This document shows, in pieces, positions 1 through 9,561 of a stretch of DNA of 64,000 bases. Position 1 is the stretch's first letter, and each line of letters opens with the position of its first letter. Origin of the DNA: WHSW01 sp963767475. GTDB taxonomy: Bacteria > Actinomycetota > Thermoleophilia > Solirubrobacterales > 70-9. A model generated the notes under the pieces. The model was not told the origin of the DNA and made no database searches. It worked only from the letters and a program-made list of their open reading frames with translations. The position numbers and the translations under genes are program-made. Location of the stretch: contig CAVYEI010000005.1 of the NCBI GenBank assembly GCA_963767475.1, forward strand, positions 124,001 to 188,000. Direction: 5' to 3'.

Positions 1-564
1 GCCGAGAAGGCAGACGACCGTGCCGGGCGCCTCTCCGGCGGCCAGCTTCGCCGCCTCGACGTCGGCGTCGCCCTGGTCGGCGACCCCGACCTGCTCTTCC
101 TCGACGAGCCGACCACCGGCTTCGACCCCTCGGCGCGCCGGCAGGCGTGGGACGTGATCGCCGGGCTGCGAGACCTCGGCAAGACGATCTTCCTGACCAC
201 GCACTACATGGACGAGGCCCAGCGGCTCGCCGACCGGGTCGCGATCATCGCCCGCGGGCAGATCGTCGCCGAGGGCCGCCCGGATGAGCTCGGCGACCGC
301 GAGCACCGACCGGCGACGATCAGCTTCCGGTTGCCGGCCGGGGTTGCGCCGAGCGAGCTGCCGGTGGATCTGGCGCAGCAGGGCCGCGGCAACGGGCAGT
401 ACGCGCTGACCACGCAGGAACCGGTGGCGACGCTCAACCGCCTCACCGGGTGGGCATTGGAGCGCTCGGTCGAGCTCGAGGGGCTCGAGGTCAAGCGCCC
501 GACCCTCGAGGACATCTACCTCGAGCTCACCGCCGCCAGCGAGTCGGAGCGGGATCCGTCGTGA
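1..564 (+). CDS. ABC transporter ATP-binding protein, 5' truncated
   Basis: The reading frame is open from base 1, so the N-terminus with Walker A lies outside the window. What remains starts just before the ABC signature LSGGQ (about bases 34-48), followed by Walker B with LLFLDEPTTGFDP and the H-loop TTHYMDEA. A C-terminal tail of about 100 residues follows, as in drug/ABC-2 type exporters (DrrA/CcmA-like). It should hydrolyse ATP at the inner face of the membrane to power the permease encoded immediately downstream, whose GTG overlaps this stop codon (GTGA). The exported substrate cannot be told from sequence. Confidence 0.9.
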   Translation, partial: AEKADDRAGRLSGGQLRRLDVGVALVGDPDLLFLDEPTTGFDPSARRQAWDVIAGLRDLGKTIFLTTHYMDEAQRLADRVAIIARGQIVAEGRPDELGDREHRPATISFRLPAGVAPSELPVDLAQQGRGNGQYALTTQEPVATLNRLTGWALERSVELEGLEVKRPTLEDIYLELTAASESERDPS

Positions 565-1334
565 GCGCGGTGCGCCTCGCGGTCCATCAGCTTCGCTACG
601 ACCAGAAGACGTTCCGGCGCAACCCGGCGGCCGTCTTCTTCACCGTCGCCCTGCCGCTCCTCTTCCTCTTCATCTTCGCGACGATCTTCGGCAACGACGA
701 GCTCGAGGAGCTCGGCAACCTGAAGACGACGACGTACTACGTGCCGGCGATCCTGACGATGGCGATCGTCTCGGCGACGATGCAGAGCGTCGCGATCCAG
801 CTCACCGTCGATCGCGAGGGCGGGATCCTCAAGCGCGGTCGCGGGACGCCGTTGCCGAGCTGGGTCTTCTTCGCCGGGCGGGTCGGAAACGCGATCGTGA
901 TCTCGCTCCTGATGCTGGTGATCGTGCCCGCGATCGGCAACCTCGTCTACGGCGTCGAGATCCCCTGGGAACATCTGCCCGCGATCCTGGTCACGCTTAC
1001 GATCGGCGCCGCCAGCTTCTGCTGTCTCGGGATCGCGCTCACCGCGGTGATCCCGAGCGAGGACTCCGCTCCGGCGATCACGCTGTTCGTCGCGCTGCCC
1101 CTCTACTTCATCTCCGGCGTCTTCATCCCCGAGACGGAGATCCCGGTGGGCGTGCTCCATTTCGCCGACCTGTTCCCGGTCCGCCACTTCTTCGAGGCCT
1201 TCTTCGCCGCCTGGGACCCGCTCACCACCGGTGCCGGCTTCGAGTGGGGGCATCTGGCGATCGTCGCCGGGTGGGGCCTGGTCGGGCTCGTGCTCGCGAT
1301 CCGCTTCTTTCGCTGGACCCCTCGCGGCGGGTAG
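561..1334 (+). CDS. ABC-2 type transporter permease
   Basis: 257 residues from a GTG that overlaps the stop of the ATPase gene by four bases, so the two are translationally coupled. An N-terminal cytoplasmic stretch with FRRNPAA precedes about six hydrophobic segments: VFFTVALPLLFLFIFATIF, a segment near YYVPAILTMAIVSAT, AIVISLLMLVIVPAI, the AASFCCLGIALTAVI region, ITLFVALPLYFISGVFIP and a last helix. This is the fold of ABC-2 membrane proteins such as DrrB/YadH. It forms the channel of a two-gene exporter; the cargo (drug, lipid or polysaccharide) is unknown. Confidence 0.88.
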   Translation: MSAVRLAVHQLRYDQKTFRRNPAAVFFTVALPLLFLFIFATIFGNDELEELGNLKTTTYYVPAILTMAIVSATMQSVAIQLTVDREGGILKRGRGTPLPSWVFFAGRVGNAIVISLLMLVIVPAIGNLVYGVEIPWEHLPAILVTLTIGAASFCCLGIALTAVIPSEDSAPAITLFVALPLYFISGVFIPETEIPVGVLHFADLFPVRHFFEAFFAAWDPLTTGAGFEWGHLAIVAGWGLVGLVLAIRFFRWTPRGG

Positions 1335-1352
1335 CTCAGGGCCGGTTCCGGG

Positions 1353-1358
1353 TAAGTT
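1353..1358 (+). promoter_or_regulatory. -10 hexamer TAAGTT of the VOC gene
   Basis: TAAGTT (TANNNT type) ends 6 nt before the GTG at 1365, with no Shine-Dalgarno between them. This suggests a leaderless transcript; no clear -35 is visible. Confidence 0.5.
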
Positions 1359-1364
1359 CAGAGG

Positions 1365-1727
1365 GTGATCCACCACGTCTCAGTCGACGCCGGCGACCTC
1401 GAGCAGAGCGCGCGCTTCTACGACGCCGTGCTCGGCTCGCTCGGCTGGCGCCGCCACATCGACAACGAGCAGGCGGTCGCCTGGGGGATCGTCCGCCCGG
1501 TGTTCTTCGCCGTCGCCGGCGGGGGCCAGGGCGCGCCCTCAGGGCACGTCTGCTTCACCGCCAGCGGAATCCCGGCGGTCAAGGCCGCTTGGGAGGGCGG
1601 CGTCGGCGCCGGCGGCACCGACGACGGTGCGCCCGGGCCGCGGCCCGAGTACGGTGGGAGCTACTACTCGGCGTACCTTCTGGACCCCGACGGACACCGG
1701 GTCGAGATCGCCGTACAGAGCAACTGA
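1365..1727 (+). CDS. VOC (glyoxalase/bleomycin resistance) superfamily protein
   Basis: 120 residues from a GTG placed right after a -10-like hexamer. It has the beta-alpha-beta-beta-beta layout of vicinal-oxygen-chelate proteins: IHHVSVDAGDLEQSARFYDAVL at the N-terminus and LLDPDGHRVEIAV at the C-terminus. His3 or His4 and Glu in the last strand are likely metal ligands. Members act as isomerases, dioxygenases or antibiotic-binding proteins, and the substrate is not predictable here. It precedes the glycolytic operon by 28 bases and could be co-transcribed with it. Confidence 0.85.
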   Translation: MIHHVSVDAGDLEQSARFYDAVLGSLGWRRHIDNEQAVAWGIVRPVFFAVAGGGQGAPSGHVCFTASGIPAVKAAWEGGVGAGGTDDGAPGPRPEYGGSYYSAYLLDPDGHRVEIAVQSN

Positions 1728-1755
1728 CAAACGACTCCGAGGGAGAAACACGCAG

Positions 1756-2777
<1,022 letters not shown>

Positions 2778-2781
<4 letters not shown>

Positions 2782-3974
2782 GCGAAGGCGCGACGTTCTC
2801 GAAGGCGAGCGTGCGCGACGCCCCGGTCGAGGGGGCCCGCGTGCTCGCCCGGGTCGACTTCAACGTTCCGCTGAGCGGCGGCGCGGTCGCCGACGACACC
2901 AGGATCCGGGCCGCTCTGCCGACGATCGAGCTGCTGCGCGAGCGCGGTGCCGCGCTGGTCTTGGTCTCGCATCTGGGTCGCCCCAAGGACCGCGAGCCGG
3001 AGCTCTCGATGGCTCCGGTGGCCCGGCGCCTCGGCGAGCTGCTCGAGGCCGAGGTCGAGCTGGCGCCCGCGGTCGCCGGCGCCGAGGTCGAGGCCGCGGC
3101 CGGGCGACTCGGCGCCGGCGAGGTCCTGGTGCTCGAAAACAGCCGCTACGAGCCGGGTGAGACCAAGAACGATCCGGAGCTGGCCGCGGCGCTGGCCCGG
3201 CTCGCCGACGTCTACGTCGACGACGCCTTCGGTGCCGCGCACCGGGCGCACGCGACCACCGTCGGCGTCGCCGAGCTGCTGCCGGGTTATGCCGGGCTGC
3301 TGCTCGAGCGCGAGGTGCGCGAGCTGACCGCGCTGCGCGACCAGCCCCGGCGCCCGTTCTCGGTCGTCCTCGGCGGAGCCAAGGTGACCGACAAGATCGG
3401 GGTGATCGAGCGCTTCCTCGAGACCGCCGACAGCGTCCTGATCGGCGGCGCGATGTGCTTCAGCTTCTTTCGCGCCCGCGGGCTCGAGACCGGCGACTCG
3501 CTGGTCGAGGAGCAGGGGATCGGCCTCGCCGAGCGGGTGCTGGAGCGCGCCGAGATCTCCAACTGCGAGCTGCACCTGCCGACCGACCTCGTGCTCGGGC
3601 GCGAGTTCGACGCCGCGACCGAGGTCCGCGAGCTCGACGGGATCGTCGTCCCCGACGGCTGGATGGGCCTCGACATCGGCCCGAAGACGGTCGCCGAGTA
3701 CGCGCGCGTGATCGCCGATGCGCAGACGGTGTTCTGGAACGGCCCGATGGGGGCCTTCGAGCTCGAGCCGTTCGCGGCCGGCACCCGCGGAGTCGCCGAG
3801 GCGGTCGCCGCGGCGCCCGGGTTCACGGTCGTCGGCGGTGGCGATTCGGCCGCCGCCCTGGTGGCCTTCGGGCTCGCCGGGGAGGTCGACTGGCTCTCGA
3901 CCGGCGGCGGCGCCTCGCTGGAGCTGATCGAGGGAAAGCACCTACCCGGAGTGGAGGTCCTGCGCGATGCCTGA
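2778..3974 (+). CDS. pgk: phosphoglycerate kinase
   Basis: 398 residues from a TTG start that overlaps the gap stop codon (TTGA); no ATG or GTG stands before the conserved N-terminal RVDFNVPL. It transfers phosphate from 1,3-bisphosphoglycerate to ADP. Visible landmarks are VDFNVPL, SHLGRP (substrate-binding His/Arg), LENSRYEPGETKN, VVLGGAKVTDK between the domains, VFWNGPMGAFE and the nucleotide-binding VVGGGDSAAA followed by STGGGASLE. It overlaps tpiA by 8 bases. Confidence 0.98.
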
Positions 3975-4725
3975 GAGAACACCGTTGGTCGCCGCCAACT
4001 GGAAGATGAACAAGACGGTGGGGGAGACGGAGGCCTACCTCGCCACGCTGACCGGCTATGCGTCCCAGCTTGGCGCCGTAGACGTCGTCGTCTGCCCTCC
4101 GGACACCGCGCTCGCGGCGGCGACCGCGATCGCCGCCGGGAGTGGAATCGAGATCTGCGCCCAGAATGTCCACGAGCATGAGTCCGGGGCGTTCACCGGC
4201 GAGATCTCGATCCCGATGCTGGCGGAGATCGGCGTCGCCGGGGCGATCGTCGGCCACTCGGAGCGCCGCCAGCTCTTCTGCGAGAGCGACGAGGCGCTGG
4301 CCCGCAAGGTCCCGGCGCTGCTCGAAGCCGGGATGCTGGCGATCCTCTGCTGCGGCGAGACCGAGGCCGAGCGCGACGCGGAAGAGACCGAGGCGGTTCT
4401 GCGCCGCCAGCTCGAGGCCGACCTCGAGCAGGTGGCCCCAGGTGACCTCGGTCGCGTGGTGGTGGCCTACGAGCCGATCTGGGCGATCGGGACCGGCCGC
4501 ACCGCGACGCCGGAGCAGGCCCAGGAGGCGAGCGCCTTCATCCGCGAGCTGATCGTCGGCATCGACGCCGGCGCGGCGGAGGCGGTCCGCGTTCTCTACG
4601 GCGGCTCGGTGAAGCCGGCCAACGCCGCCGAGCTGTTCGCCCTCCCCGACGTCGACGGCGGCCTGGTCGGCGGCGCCAGCCTCGATCCCGGCGACTTCCT
4701 CGCCATCTGCGAGGCGGCGGCGTGA
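3967..4725 (+). CDS. tpiA: triosephosphate isomerase
   Basis: 252 residues, normal for the family. It interconverts dihydroxyacetone phosphate and glyceraldehyde 3-phosphate. The catalytic residues are all present: Asn/Lys in ANWKMNK, His in VGHSERR, and Glu in VAYEPIWAIGTG (loop 6 follows). The phosphate-binding YGGSVKP and GGLVGGASL segments close the barrel. The ATG overlaps the end of pgk by 8 bases, and the stop overlaps the GTG of gpmI, so the four glycolytic genes are probably translated in a coupled way. Confidence 0.98.
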   Translation: MPERTPLVAANWKMNKTVGETEAYLATLTGYASQLGAVDVVVCPPDTALAAATAIAAGSGIEICAQNVHEHESGAFTGEISIPMLAEIGVAGAIVGHSERRQLFCESDEALARKVPALLEAGMLAILCCGETEAERDAEETEAVLRRQLEADLEQVAPGDLGRVVVAYEPIWAIGTGRTATPEQAQEASAFIRELIVGIDAGAAEAVRVLYGGSVKPANAAELFALPDVDGGLVGGASLDPGDFLAICEAAA

Positions 4726-6347
4726 GGCGGAGCGAAGCGAAGCCGAGCCGCGCCGCCGTTGAGGCGCCTGATGTGACCTTGCCCGAGGGGGCGAGCTCGG
4801 TGCCGGCGCCCTCGCTGGCGCTGGTGATCCTCGACGGCTGGGGCCTGGCGCCCGACGGTCCCGGCAACGCCGTCTCCCAGGCCGAGACCCCGGTCTTCGA
4901 CCAGCTCTGGGACCGCTATCCGAAGACCACGCTCTCGGCCAGCGGCCGCGACGTCGGCCTCCCCGACGGTCAGATGGGCAACTCCGAGGTCGGTCACCTG
5001 AACCTCGGCGCGGGAGCGGTGGTGAAGCAGGACCTGGCGCGGATCGACGACGCGGTCGCCGACGGCAGCCTGTTCGAGAACGAGGCCCTGCTGGCCGCCT
5101 GTGCGGCGGCCCGGCAAAGCCCGCGCGGCAGGCTGCACCTGCTGGGCCTGGTCTCGGACGGGGGCGTGCATTCGGGCTGGACCCACATCGAGGCGCTGAT
5201 CGAGCTCGCCGCCCGCGAGGGCGTTCCGGACGTCGTCGTGCACGCGTTCACCGACGGGCGCGACACGCTGCCGCAGTCGGCGCCCGGATATCTCGAGGAG
5301 CTCGAGCTCTGGCTGCGCCATGCGGGACGCGCCGGCACCGTCGGCGGCCGCTACTACGCGATGGACCGCGACCGGCGCTGGGAGCGAGTCAAGCTCGCCT
5401 ACGACGCGATCGTCCACGCCGAGGGGGCCCGTGCCGCGAGCGCCGCCGAGGCGGTGGCCGCGGCCTACGAGCGCGGCGAGACCGACGAGTTCATCCGCCC
5501 GACCGTGATCGGCGACTACGACGGGGTCGCCGACGGCGACGTCGCGATCCACTTCAACTTCCGCCCCGACCGCGCCCGCGAGCTGGTGATGGCGCTCGGC
5601 GAGCGCGACTTCGACGAGTTCGATCGCGGCGACGCGCCGGAGATCGCGCTGACCACGCTGACCGCCTACCGAGGCGACTGGGACTACCCGGTCGCCTTCC
5701 CCCCGCGGGAGCCGGAGACGACGCTGGCGGAGGTGCTCGCCGAGCGTGGCGAGCGCCAGCTGCACGTCGCCGAGACCGAGAAGTACGCGCACGTGACCTA
5801 CTTCTTCAACGGCGGCCGCGAGCTCGAGTGGGAGGGGGAGGAACGGGCGCTGGTCGACTCGCCGCGCGACGTGCCCACCTACGACCACAAGCCGGAGATG
5901 AGCGCCGAGGACGCCGCCGAAGCGTTCACCTCACGGTGGTCCGCGGGTGACTACCGCTTCGGGATCATCAACTTCGCCAACCCGGACATGGTCGGTCACA
6001 CCGGCAGCATCCCGGCGGCGATCTCCGCGATCGAGGCGGTCGACAGCTGCCTCGGCGAGGTGGTCGCCGCGGTGCACGCGACGGGCGGGGCGTGCATCGT
6101 CACCGCCGACCACGGCAACGCCGAGCAGATGCTGGAGCCAGATGGCTCGCCGAACACCGCCCACTCGCTGAACCCGGTCCCGTTCGTGGTCACGCTCGCG
6201 GGAATCGAGCTCGCCGAGGGCGGCGTGCTCGCCGACGTCGCCCCCACGGTGCTGGCCCTGCTCGGAATCGAGCAGCCGGCGGCGATGACCGGGCGTTCGC
6301 TGCTAGACCGCCCAGCTCTCGAACCGCTCGCCGGTCAGGGCCCGTAG
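4722..6347 (+). CDS. gpmI: 2,3-bisphosphoglycerate-independent phosphoglycerate mutase
   Basis: Converts 3-phosphoglycerate to 2-phosphoglycerate with two Mn ions. VILDGWG, the nucleophile Ser region GNSEVGHLNLGAG, DGRDT, FNFRPDRAREL, KYAHVTYFFNGG, NPDMVGHTG and TADHGNAE are present in the family order. The GTG at 4722 overlaps the tpiA stop and gives 541 residues. An in-frame GTG at 4800 would give 515, closer to the usual 510, and the extra 26 residues look unstructured, so the start is uncertain. The 3' end runs 45 bases into the convergent sulfotransferase gene. No enolase follows. Confidence 0.96.
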   Translation: MRRSEAKPSRAAVEAPDVTLPEGASSVPAPSLALVILDGWGLAPDGPGNAVSQAETPVFDQLWDRYPKTTLSASGRDVGLPDGQMGNSEVGHLNLGAGAVVKQDLARIDDAVADGSLFENEALLAACAAARQSPRGRLHLLGLVSDGGVHSGWTHIEALIELAAREGVPDVVVHAFTDGRDTLPQSAPGYLEELELWLRHAGRAGTVGGRYYAMDRDRRWERVKLAYDAIVHAEGARAASAAEAVAAAYERGETDEFIRPTVIGDYDGVADGDVAIHFNFRPDRARELVMALGERDFDEFDRGDAPEIALTTLTAYRGDWDYPVAFPPREPETTLAEVLAERGERQLHVAETEKYAHVTYFFNGGRELEWEGEERALVDSPRDVPTYDHKPEMSAEDAAEAFTSRWSAGDYRFGIINFANPDMVGHTGSIPAAISAIEAVDSCLGEVVAAVHATGGACIVTADHGNAEQMLEPDGSPNTAHSLNPVPFVVTLAGIELAEGGVLADVAPTVLALLGIEQPAAMTGRSLLDRPALEPLAGQGP

Positions 6348-7157
6348 CCTCTCCGCCTCGGGAGCAAGCGTCTCGGCGAGCTCTGACCGCATCACCTCGG
6401 TGACCTCGGGGATCACCGGGTCGGCCGCGAAGCGGCGCAGGCCCATCCGGATCGCGCGCCGAGGCCACTCGGGCATCAGCGGGCGCAACCGCTGATAGGC
6501 GCGGTTTCGGGCGATCGCGATCTCGGCCTTCGGCCGGCGAACGTTCTCGGCAAAGCGCGAGTTGTCCTCCCGCTCGAACGCCTGCGGGTGCCAATACGCC
6601 GGGTCGGCGCCCACATGGGCGAAGATCCTGCCCAGCGTCTGGCGGCGTCGATGGCGAAGATCGGTGCTGTCGACGACGAGCAGCTGCTGCTGGTCGAACA
6701 CCCGCAGGTATGCCTCCACCTGGGCTGCGTACTTGCTCGCGCCGACGTAGACGCAGTTCGGGTCGTTGGGAAGCAGCGCCTCGTCGACCCCCCGCGTCTC
6801 GACCCGGACGGTCACTTCCTGCGAATAGTGGGCGATCGCGCGCTCGACCGGGTCGCGGACGAGGTAGACGAGGCGTGCGCCGGGCACGATCTCGTGGATG
6901 CGCCGTGGTACGTCAGGATCGCGTGGCAGGGCGGCATATCCGGGAGACACTTCGCCGCGGGCGGGCGCGTCTCGATCGAAGAGGCGGTCGTAGAGGAACA
7001 GCCGCTGGCGCCAATCGGGCGGCCCGCAGAGAACGTGCGGCTCCTTGGTCGAGGTCATCTCGATCTCGGGATGCGCCCGCAGGTAGTGGTGCAGGCTGGT
7101 CGTCCCCGACTTCGAGGCACCGATGACAAAGAACGTGGGCAGCAGATGAGAGGGCAT
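6303..7157 (-). CDS. sulfotransferase (PAPS-dependent)
   Basis: 284 residues from the ATG at 7157. It would transfer sulfate from PAPS to a hydroxyl of a carbohydrate or lipid. The N-terminal TFFVIGASKSGTTSL is the 5'-phosphosulfate loop. PEIEMTSTKEPHV follows as in heparan/NodH-type sulfotransferases, LVYLVRDPVERAIAHYSQE is the 3'-phosphate-binding strand-helix, and YVGASKYAAQVEAYL is the conserved segment further on. It shares the strand with the damaged dioxygenase gene 16 bases upstream, and its tail overlaps gpmI in antisense. The acceptor is unknown; a surface glycan would fit the neighbourhood further right. Confidence 0.88.
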   Translation of the reverse strand: MPSHLLPTFFVIGASKSGTTSLHHYLRAHPEIEMTSTKEPHVLCGPPDWRQRLFLYDRLFDRDAPARGEVSPGYAALPRDPDVPRRIHEIVPGARLVYLVRDPVERAIAHYSQEVTVRVETRGVDEALLPNDPNCVYVGASKYAAQVEAYLRVFDQQQLLVVDSTDLRHRRRQTLGRIFAHVGADPAYWHPQAFEREDNSRFAENVRRPKAEIAIARNRAYQRLRPLMPEWPRRAIRMGLRRFAADPVIPEVTEVMRSELAETLAPEAERLRALTGERFESWAV

Positions 7158-7173
7158 GCGATCCGTGCCTCGC

Positions 7174-7890
7174 TCAGGCCGGGTGGCGCTCGACCCCGCG
7201 CCCGAGCCGGCGGCCCAGCACCCGGCGCCCGGTGACCAGGCGCGAGAGCACAGCGATCGGCACTCTCCGACCACCGATCCTCGCCGGCGTCAGCTTGGCG
7301 GTCCGCAGGTCGGTGATCTGGCGGAAGAAGACCTTGCCCCGGGCGAGATCGCTGCGCAGCGGCGTGTAGTAGCTGCAGCCGTCGAAGTAGCAGTCGGTCA
7401 CCTGGCTCACCCGGGTGCGGCTCGGGTCGGCCACCGGGTCGCCGCCGTGGAGCAGGTTGGCGGCCCAGATCAGCGCCTGGCCGCGGCGCAGCGCCGGCCG
7501 CTCCTTCCGCAGCCCGCGGGCGCCGATCATCTCGCCGACGTAGGCGGAGTAGTGGGAGTAGAAGCCCTTGCCCGGGGCGAGCCCGAGGTCGGCGTACTGG
7601 CCTCGGCGACGCGGTTGAACTCCCCGCCTGCGTGCAGCGGCCCGACCTCGGCGATCAGCCGCTCGGCGAGCAGTTCCGGATCTCCGAGGCCGATGTCGTC
7701 GACGACCAGGAAGCCGTGCTCGGCGAAGGAGCGGACCTGCCGCTCGGACTCGGGGTCGAGTCCGCGTTGTTCGAGCATCCGCTCGAAGAACGGCGACATG
7801 AACCAGGGCCCGGCGATGCTCGGCGCTGCCGTCGGCGCCGCTGCCGTTCGAGCGCCCGACAGGAGCCTCGGCCGTGACCGTCTCCTCCAT
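7174..7890 (-). pseudogene. remnant of a phytanoyl-CoA dioxygenase (PhyH)-like gene
   Basis: The frame is open for 238 codons from ATG 7890 (MEETVTAEAP), but the homologous protein is split between frames. The start and the C-terminal half (LAPGKGFYSHYSAYVGE, GQALIWAANLLHGGDP, TRVSQVTDCYFDG, YYTPL) are in one frame. The middle (SPFFERMLEQRGLDPESERQ, FAEHGFLVVDDI, GGEFNRVAE) is in another. Switches lie near 7830 (+1) and 7600 (-1) and cancel. The central segment that normally carries the H-x-D iron motif and PGSH also appears to be missing, so this looks like a decayed Fe(II)/2-oxoglutarate dioxygenase. If translated, the middle third is nonsense. Confidence 0.7.
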
Positions 7891-7896
7891 CGGCCG

Positions 7897-7902
7897 ACCA
7901 TA
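7897..7902 (-). promoter_or_regulatory. -10 hexamer TATGGT before the PhyH remnant
   Basis: On the minus strand TATGGT ends 6 nt before ATG 7890, supporting that ATG as the original start. Confidence 0.45.
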
Positions 7903-7952
7903 GATCAGCCGCGCGCGGCGTGCGCCGGTCAAAGCAGTCAGGCTGCGGGGCG

Positions 7953-9167
7953 GTGAGAAACGACCCCGCCCGGCTCAGATTCGAGATCGGCGCCCGCGAT
8001 GGAGCGGCGCGCAGCGGGCGGCTGATCACGTCGCACGGCGAGGTCGCGACGCCGGCGTTCATCCCCCTGGCGACGCGCGGCGCGGTGCGCACCCTCGACG
8101 TCGGCGATGTCTCCGAGATCGGCTTCGAGCTGATCCTCGGCAACACCTTTCACCTCTTCCTCTCGCCGGGGGCCGAGCGGATCGGCGAGCTCGGCGGCCT
8201 GCACCGGTTCATCGGCTGGGAGCGGGCGCTGATCACCGACTCGGGTGGCTTTCAGGTCTTCTCGCTCGCCCACGGAAACGTCGCCGACGAGATCAAGGGC
8301 CGCCGTGGCGGCTCCGGCGCCAGCGGCGGCGTGATCGATATCGGCGAGCGCGGCGTCTCCTTCCGTTCCTACATCGACGGCTCGGAGCGGTTCATGGGGC
8401 CCGAGGAGTCGATGTCGGTGCAGGCCGCACTCGGCTCCGACATCGCGCTCGCGTTCGACGAGTGCACGCCCTTTCACGCCGACCGCGACTACACGGCGCG
8501 CTCGACCGAGCGCACCCACCGCTGGCTCGGCCGCTGCCTCGATTGGCATCTCGAGCACGGCCCGCCGAGCCAGGCCGTGTTCGGGATCGTCCAGGGCGGA
8601 GTGCACGAGGATCTGCGCCGGGCCTCTGCCGAAGCGGTCGGCGAGGCGGCCGTCGACGGGCTCGCGATCGGCGGCACCCTGGGCCGCGACAAGCCAGAGA
8701 TGCACGGCGTGCTGGCGATGACCGCTCCGATGCTGCCCGCGGAGCCGCCCAAGCACCTGCTCGGGATCGGCGAGCCGGACGACCTGCTCGCCGGGATCGC
8801 GCTCGGTATCGACGTCTTCGACTGCGCCGTTCCCACCCGCCTCGCCCGCCACGGGATGGCGCTGGCGCCGCTGCCCGAGTCTCGCTTTCGCTTCGACGTC
8901 GCCAAGCCGGCGTACGCGATCGACCAGGGCGCGCTGGTCGAGGACTGCCCGTGCCCGACATGTGCGGTGCACACGCGCGCCTACCTGCATTACCTCACCC
9001 GCGCCGAGGCCCCGACCGCCGCCCGCCTGCTGACGCTGCACAACCTCACCTTCCTCGAGCGCCTGGTCGGCGGCGCGCGGGCGGCGATCGAGGCCGGCGC
9101 CTTTGCCGGATACCGGAGCGCGGTCCTGAGCGGCGCCGCGCCCTGGGCCGCCGCGCCTCCAACATAG
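7953..9167 (+). CDS. tgt: queuine tRNA-ribosyltransferase (tRNA-guanine transglycosylase)
   Basis: 404 residues from GTG 7953, chosen because it has GGGG just upstream and fits the family N-terminus (RFEIGARDGAARSGRL). The enzyme swaps G34 for preQ1/queuine in tRNAs with GUN anticodons. ATPAFIPLATRGAVRTL, the catalytic DSGGFQVFSL, VFGIVQGG, IGGTLG and HLLGIGEPDDLL are intact. The nucleophile Asp lies in GIDVFDCAVPTR. The zinc site is CPCPTC plus the His in the following helix. An upstream in-frame GTG at 7920 is less likely. It stands alone, divergent from the PhyH remnant. Confidence 0.96.
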   Translation: MRNDPARLRFEIGARDGAARSGRLITSHGEVATPAFIPLATRGAVRTLDVGDVSEIGFELILGNTFHLFLSPGAERIGELGGLHRFIGWERALITDSGGFQVFSLAHGNVADEIKGRRGGSGASGGVIDIGERGVSFRSYIDGSERFMGPEESMSVQAALGSDIALAFDECTPFHADRDYTARSTERTHRWLGRCLDWHLEHGPPSQAVFGIVQGGVHEDLRRASAEAVGEAAVDGLAIGGTLGRDKPEMHGVLAMTAPMLPAEPPKHLLGIGEPDDLLAGIALGIDVFDCAVPTRLARHGMALAPLPESRFRFDVAKPAYAIDQGALVEDCPCPTCAVHTRAYLHYLTRAEAPTAARLLTLHNLTFLERLVGGARAAIEAGAFAGYRSAVLSGAAPWAAAPPT

Positions 9168-9215
9168 GTCCAGGCGGCTGGTCTTCCGCCGTTTGCCCTG
9201 CAATCGTCGCTATTC

Positions 9216-9551
9216 ATGCGGCGTGGATTGCGGACGCTCGCGAAGCTGGCGGCGCTTGCGGCCGTCGTCTTTGCGCTGACCACCCTCGGGGGCTGGGACG
9301 CGTTCCTTGACGCCAGTGGGATCAGCGAGGTGGCGGCGAAGGCGGACGAGCCCGAGATCTACCGCGCCCTCGACTCGCAGTGCAGCCAGGTCGCTCGGAG
9401 CTATCCCAACGACGTGGTCGGCTGCCGGGCGCCGGCCGCGTACATGGAGGACCTGCGGATGGCCTGTCTCAACGCCGGGGTCCTGCCCGCGGACCATTTC
9501 CTCGTCGTCACCTCCGGAACCAGCCAGATCGCGCCGATGGGCTGCCGTTAG
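9216..9551 (+). CDS. small exported or membrane-anchored protein of unknown function
   Basis: 111 residues. Residues 1-25 (MRRGLRTLAKLAALAAVVFA) form a positively charged then hydrophobic signal/anchor. The rest is a soluble domain with three Cys (SQCSQVARSYP, VVGCRAP, RMACLNAG) plus a C-terminal Cys (MGCR), so disulfides outside the cytoplasm are possible. No family was recognised. It ends 10 bases before the convergent kinase gene, with no room for a terminator. Confidence 0.65.
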   Translation: MRRGLRTLAKLAALAAVVFALTTLGGWDAFLDASGISEVAAKADEPEIYRALDSQCSQVARSYPNDVVGCRAPAAYMEDLRMACLNAGVLPADHFLVVTSGTSQIAPMGCR

Positions 9552-9561
9552 GCGCCCGCTC

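Noticed and set aside
516..1376. Long minus-strand frame rich in Asp, Glu, Arg and His opposite the ABC permease
   Set aside because: A composition shadow of a GC-rich gene; the plus strand has clear membrane-protein features and start/stop overlaps.
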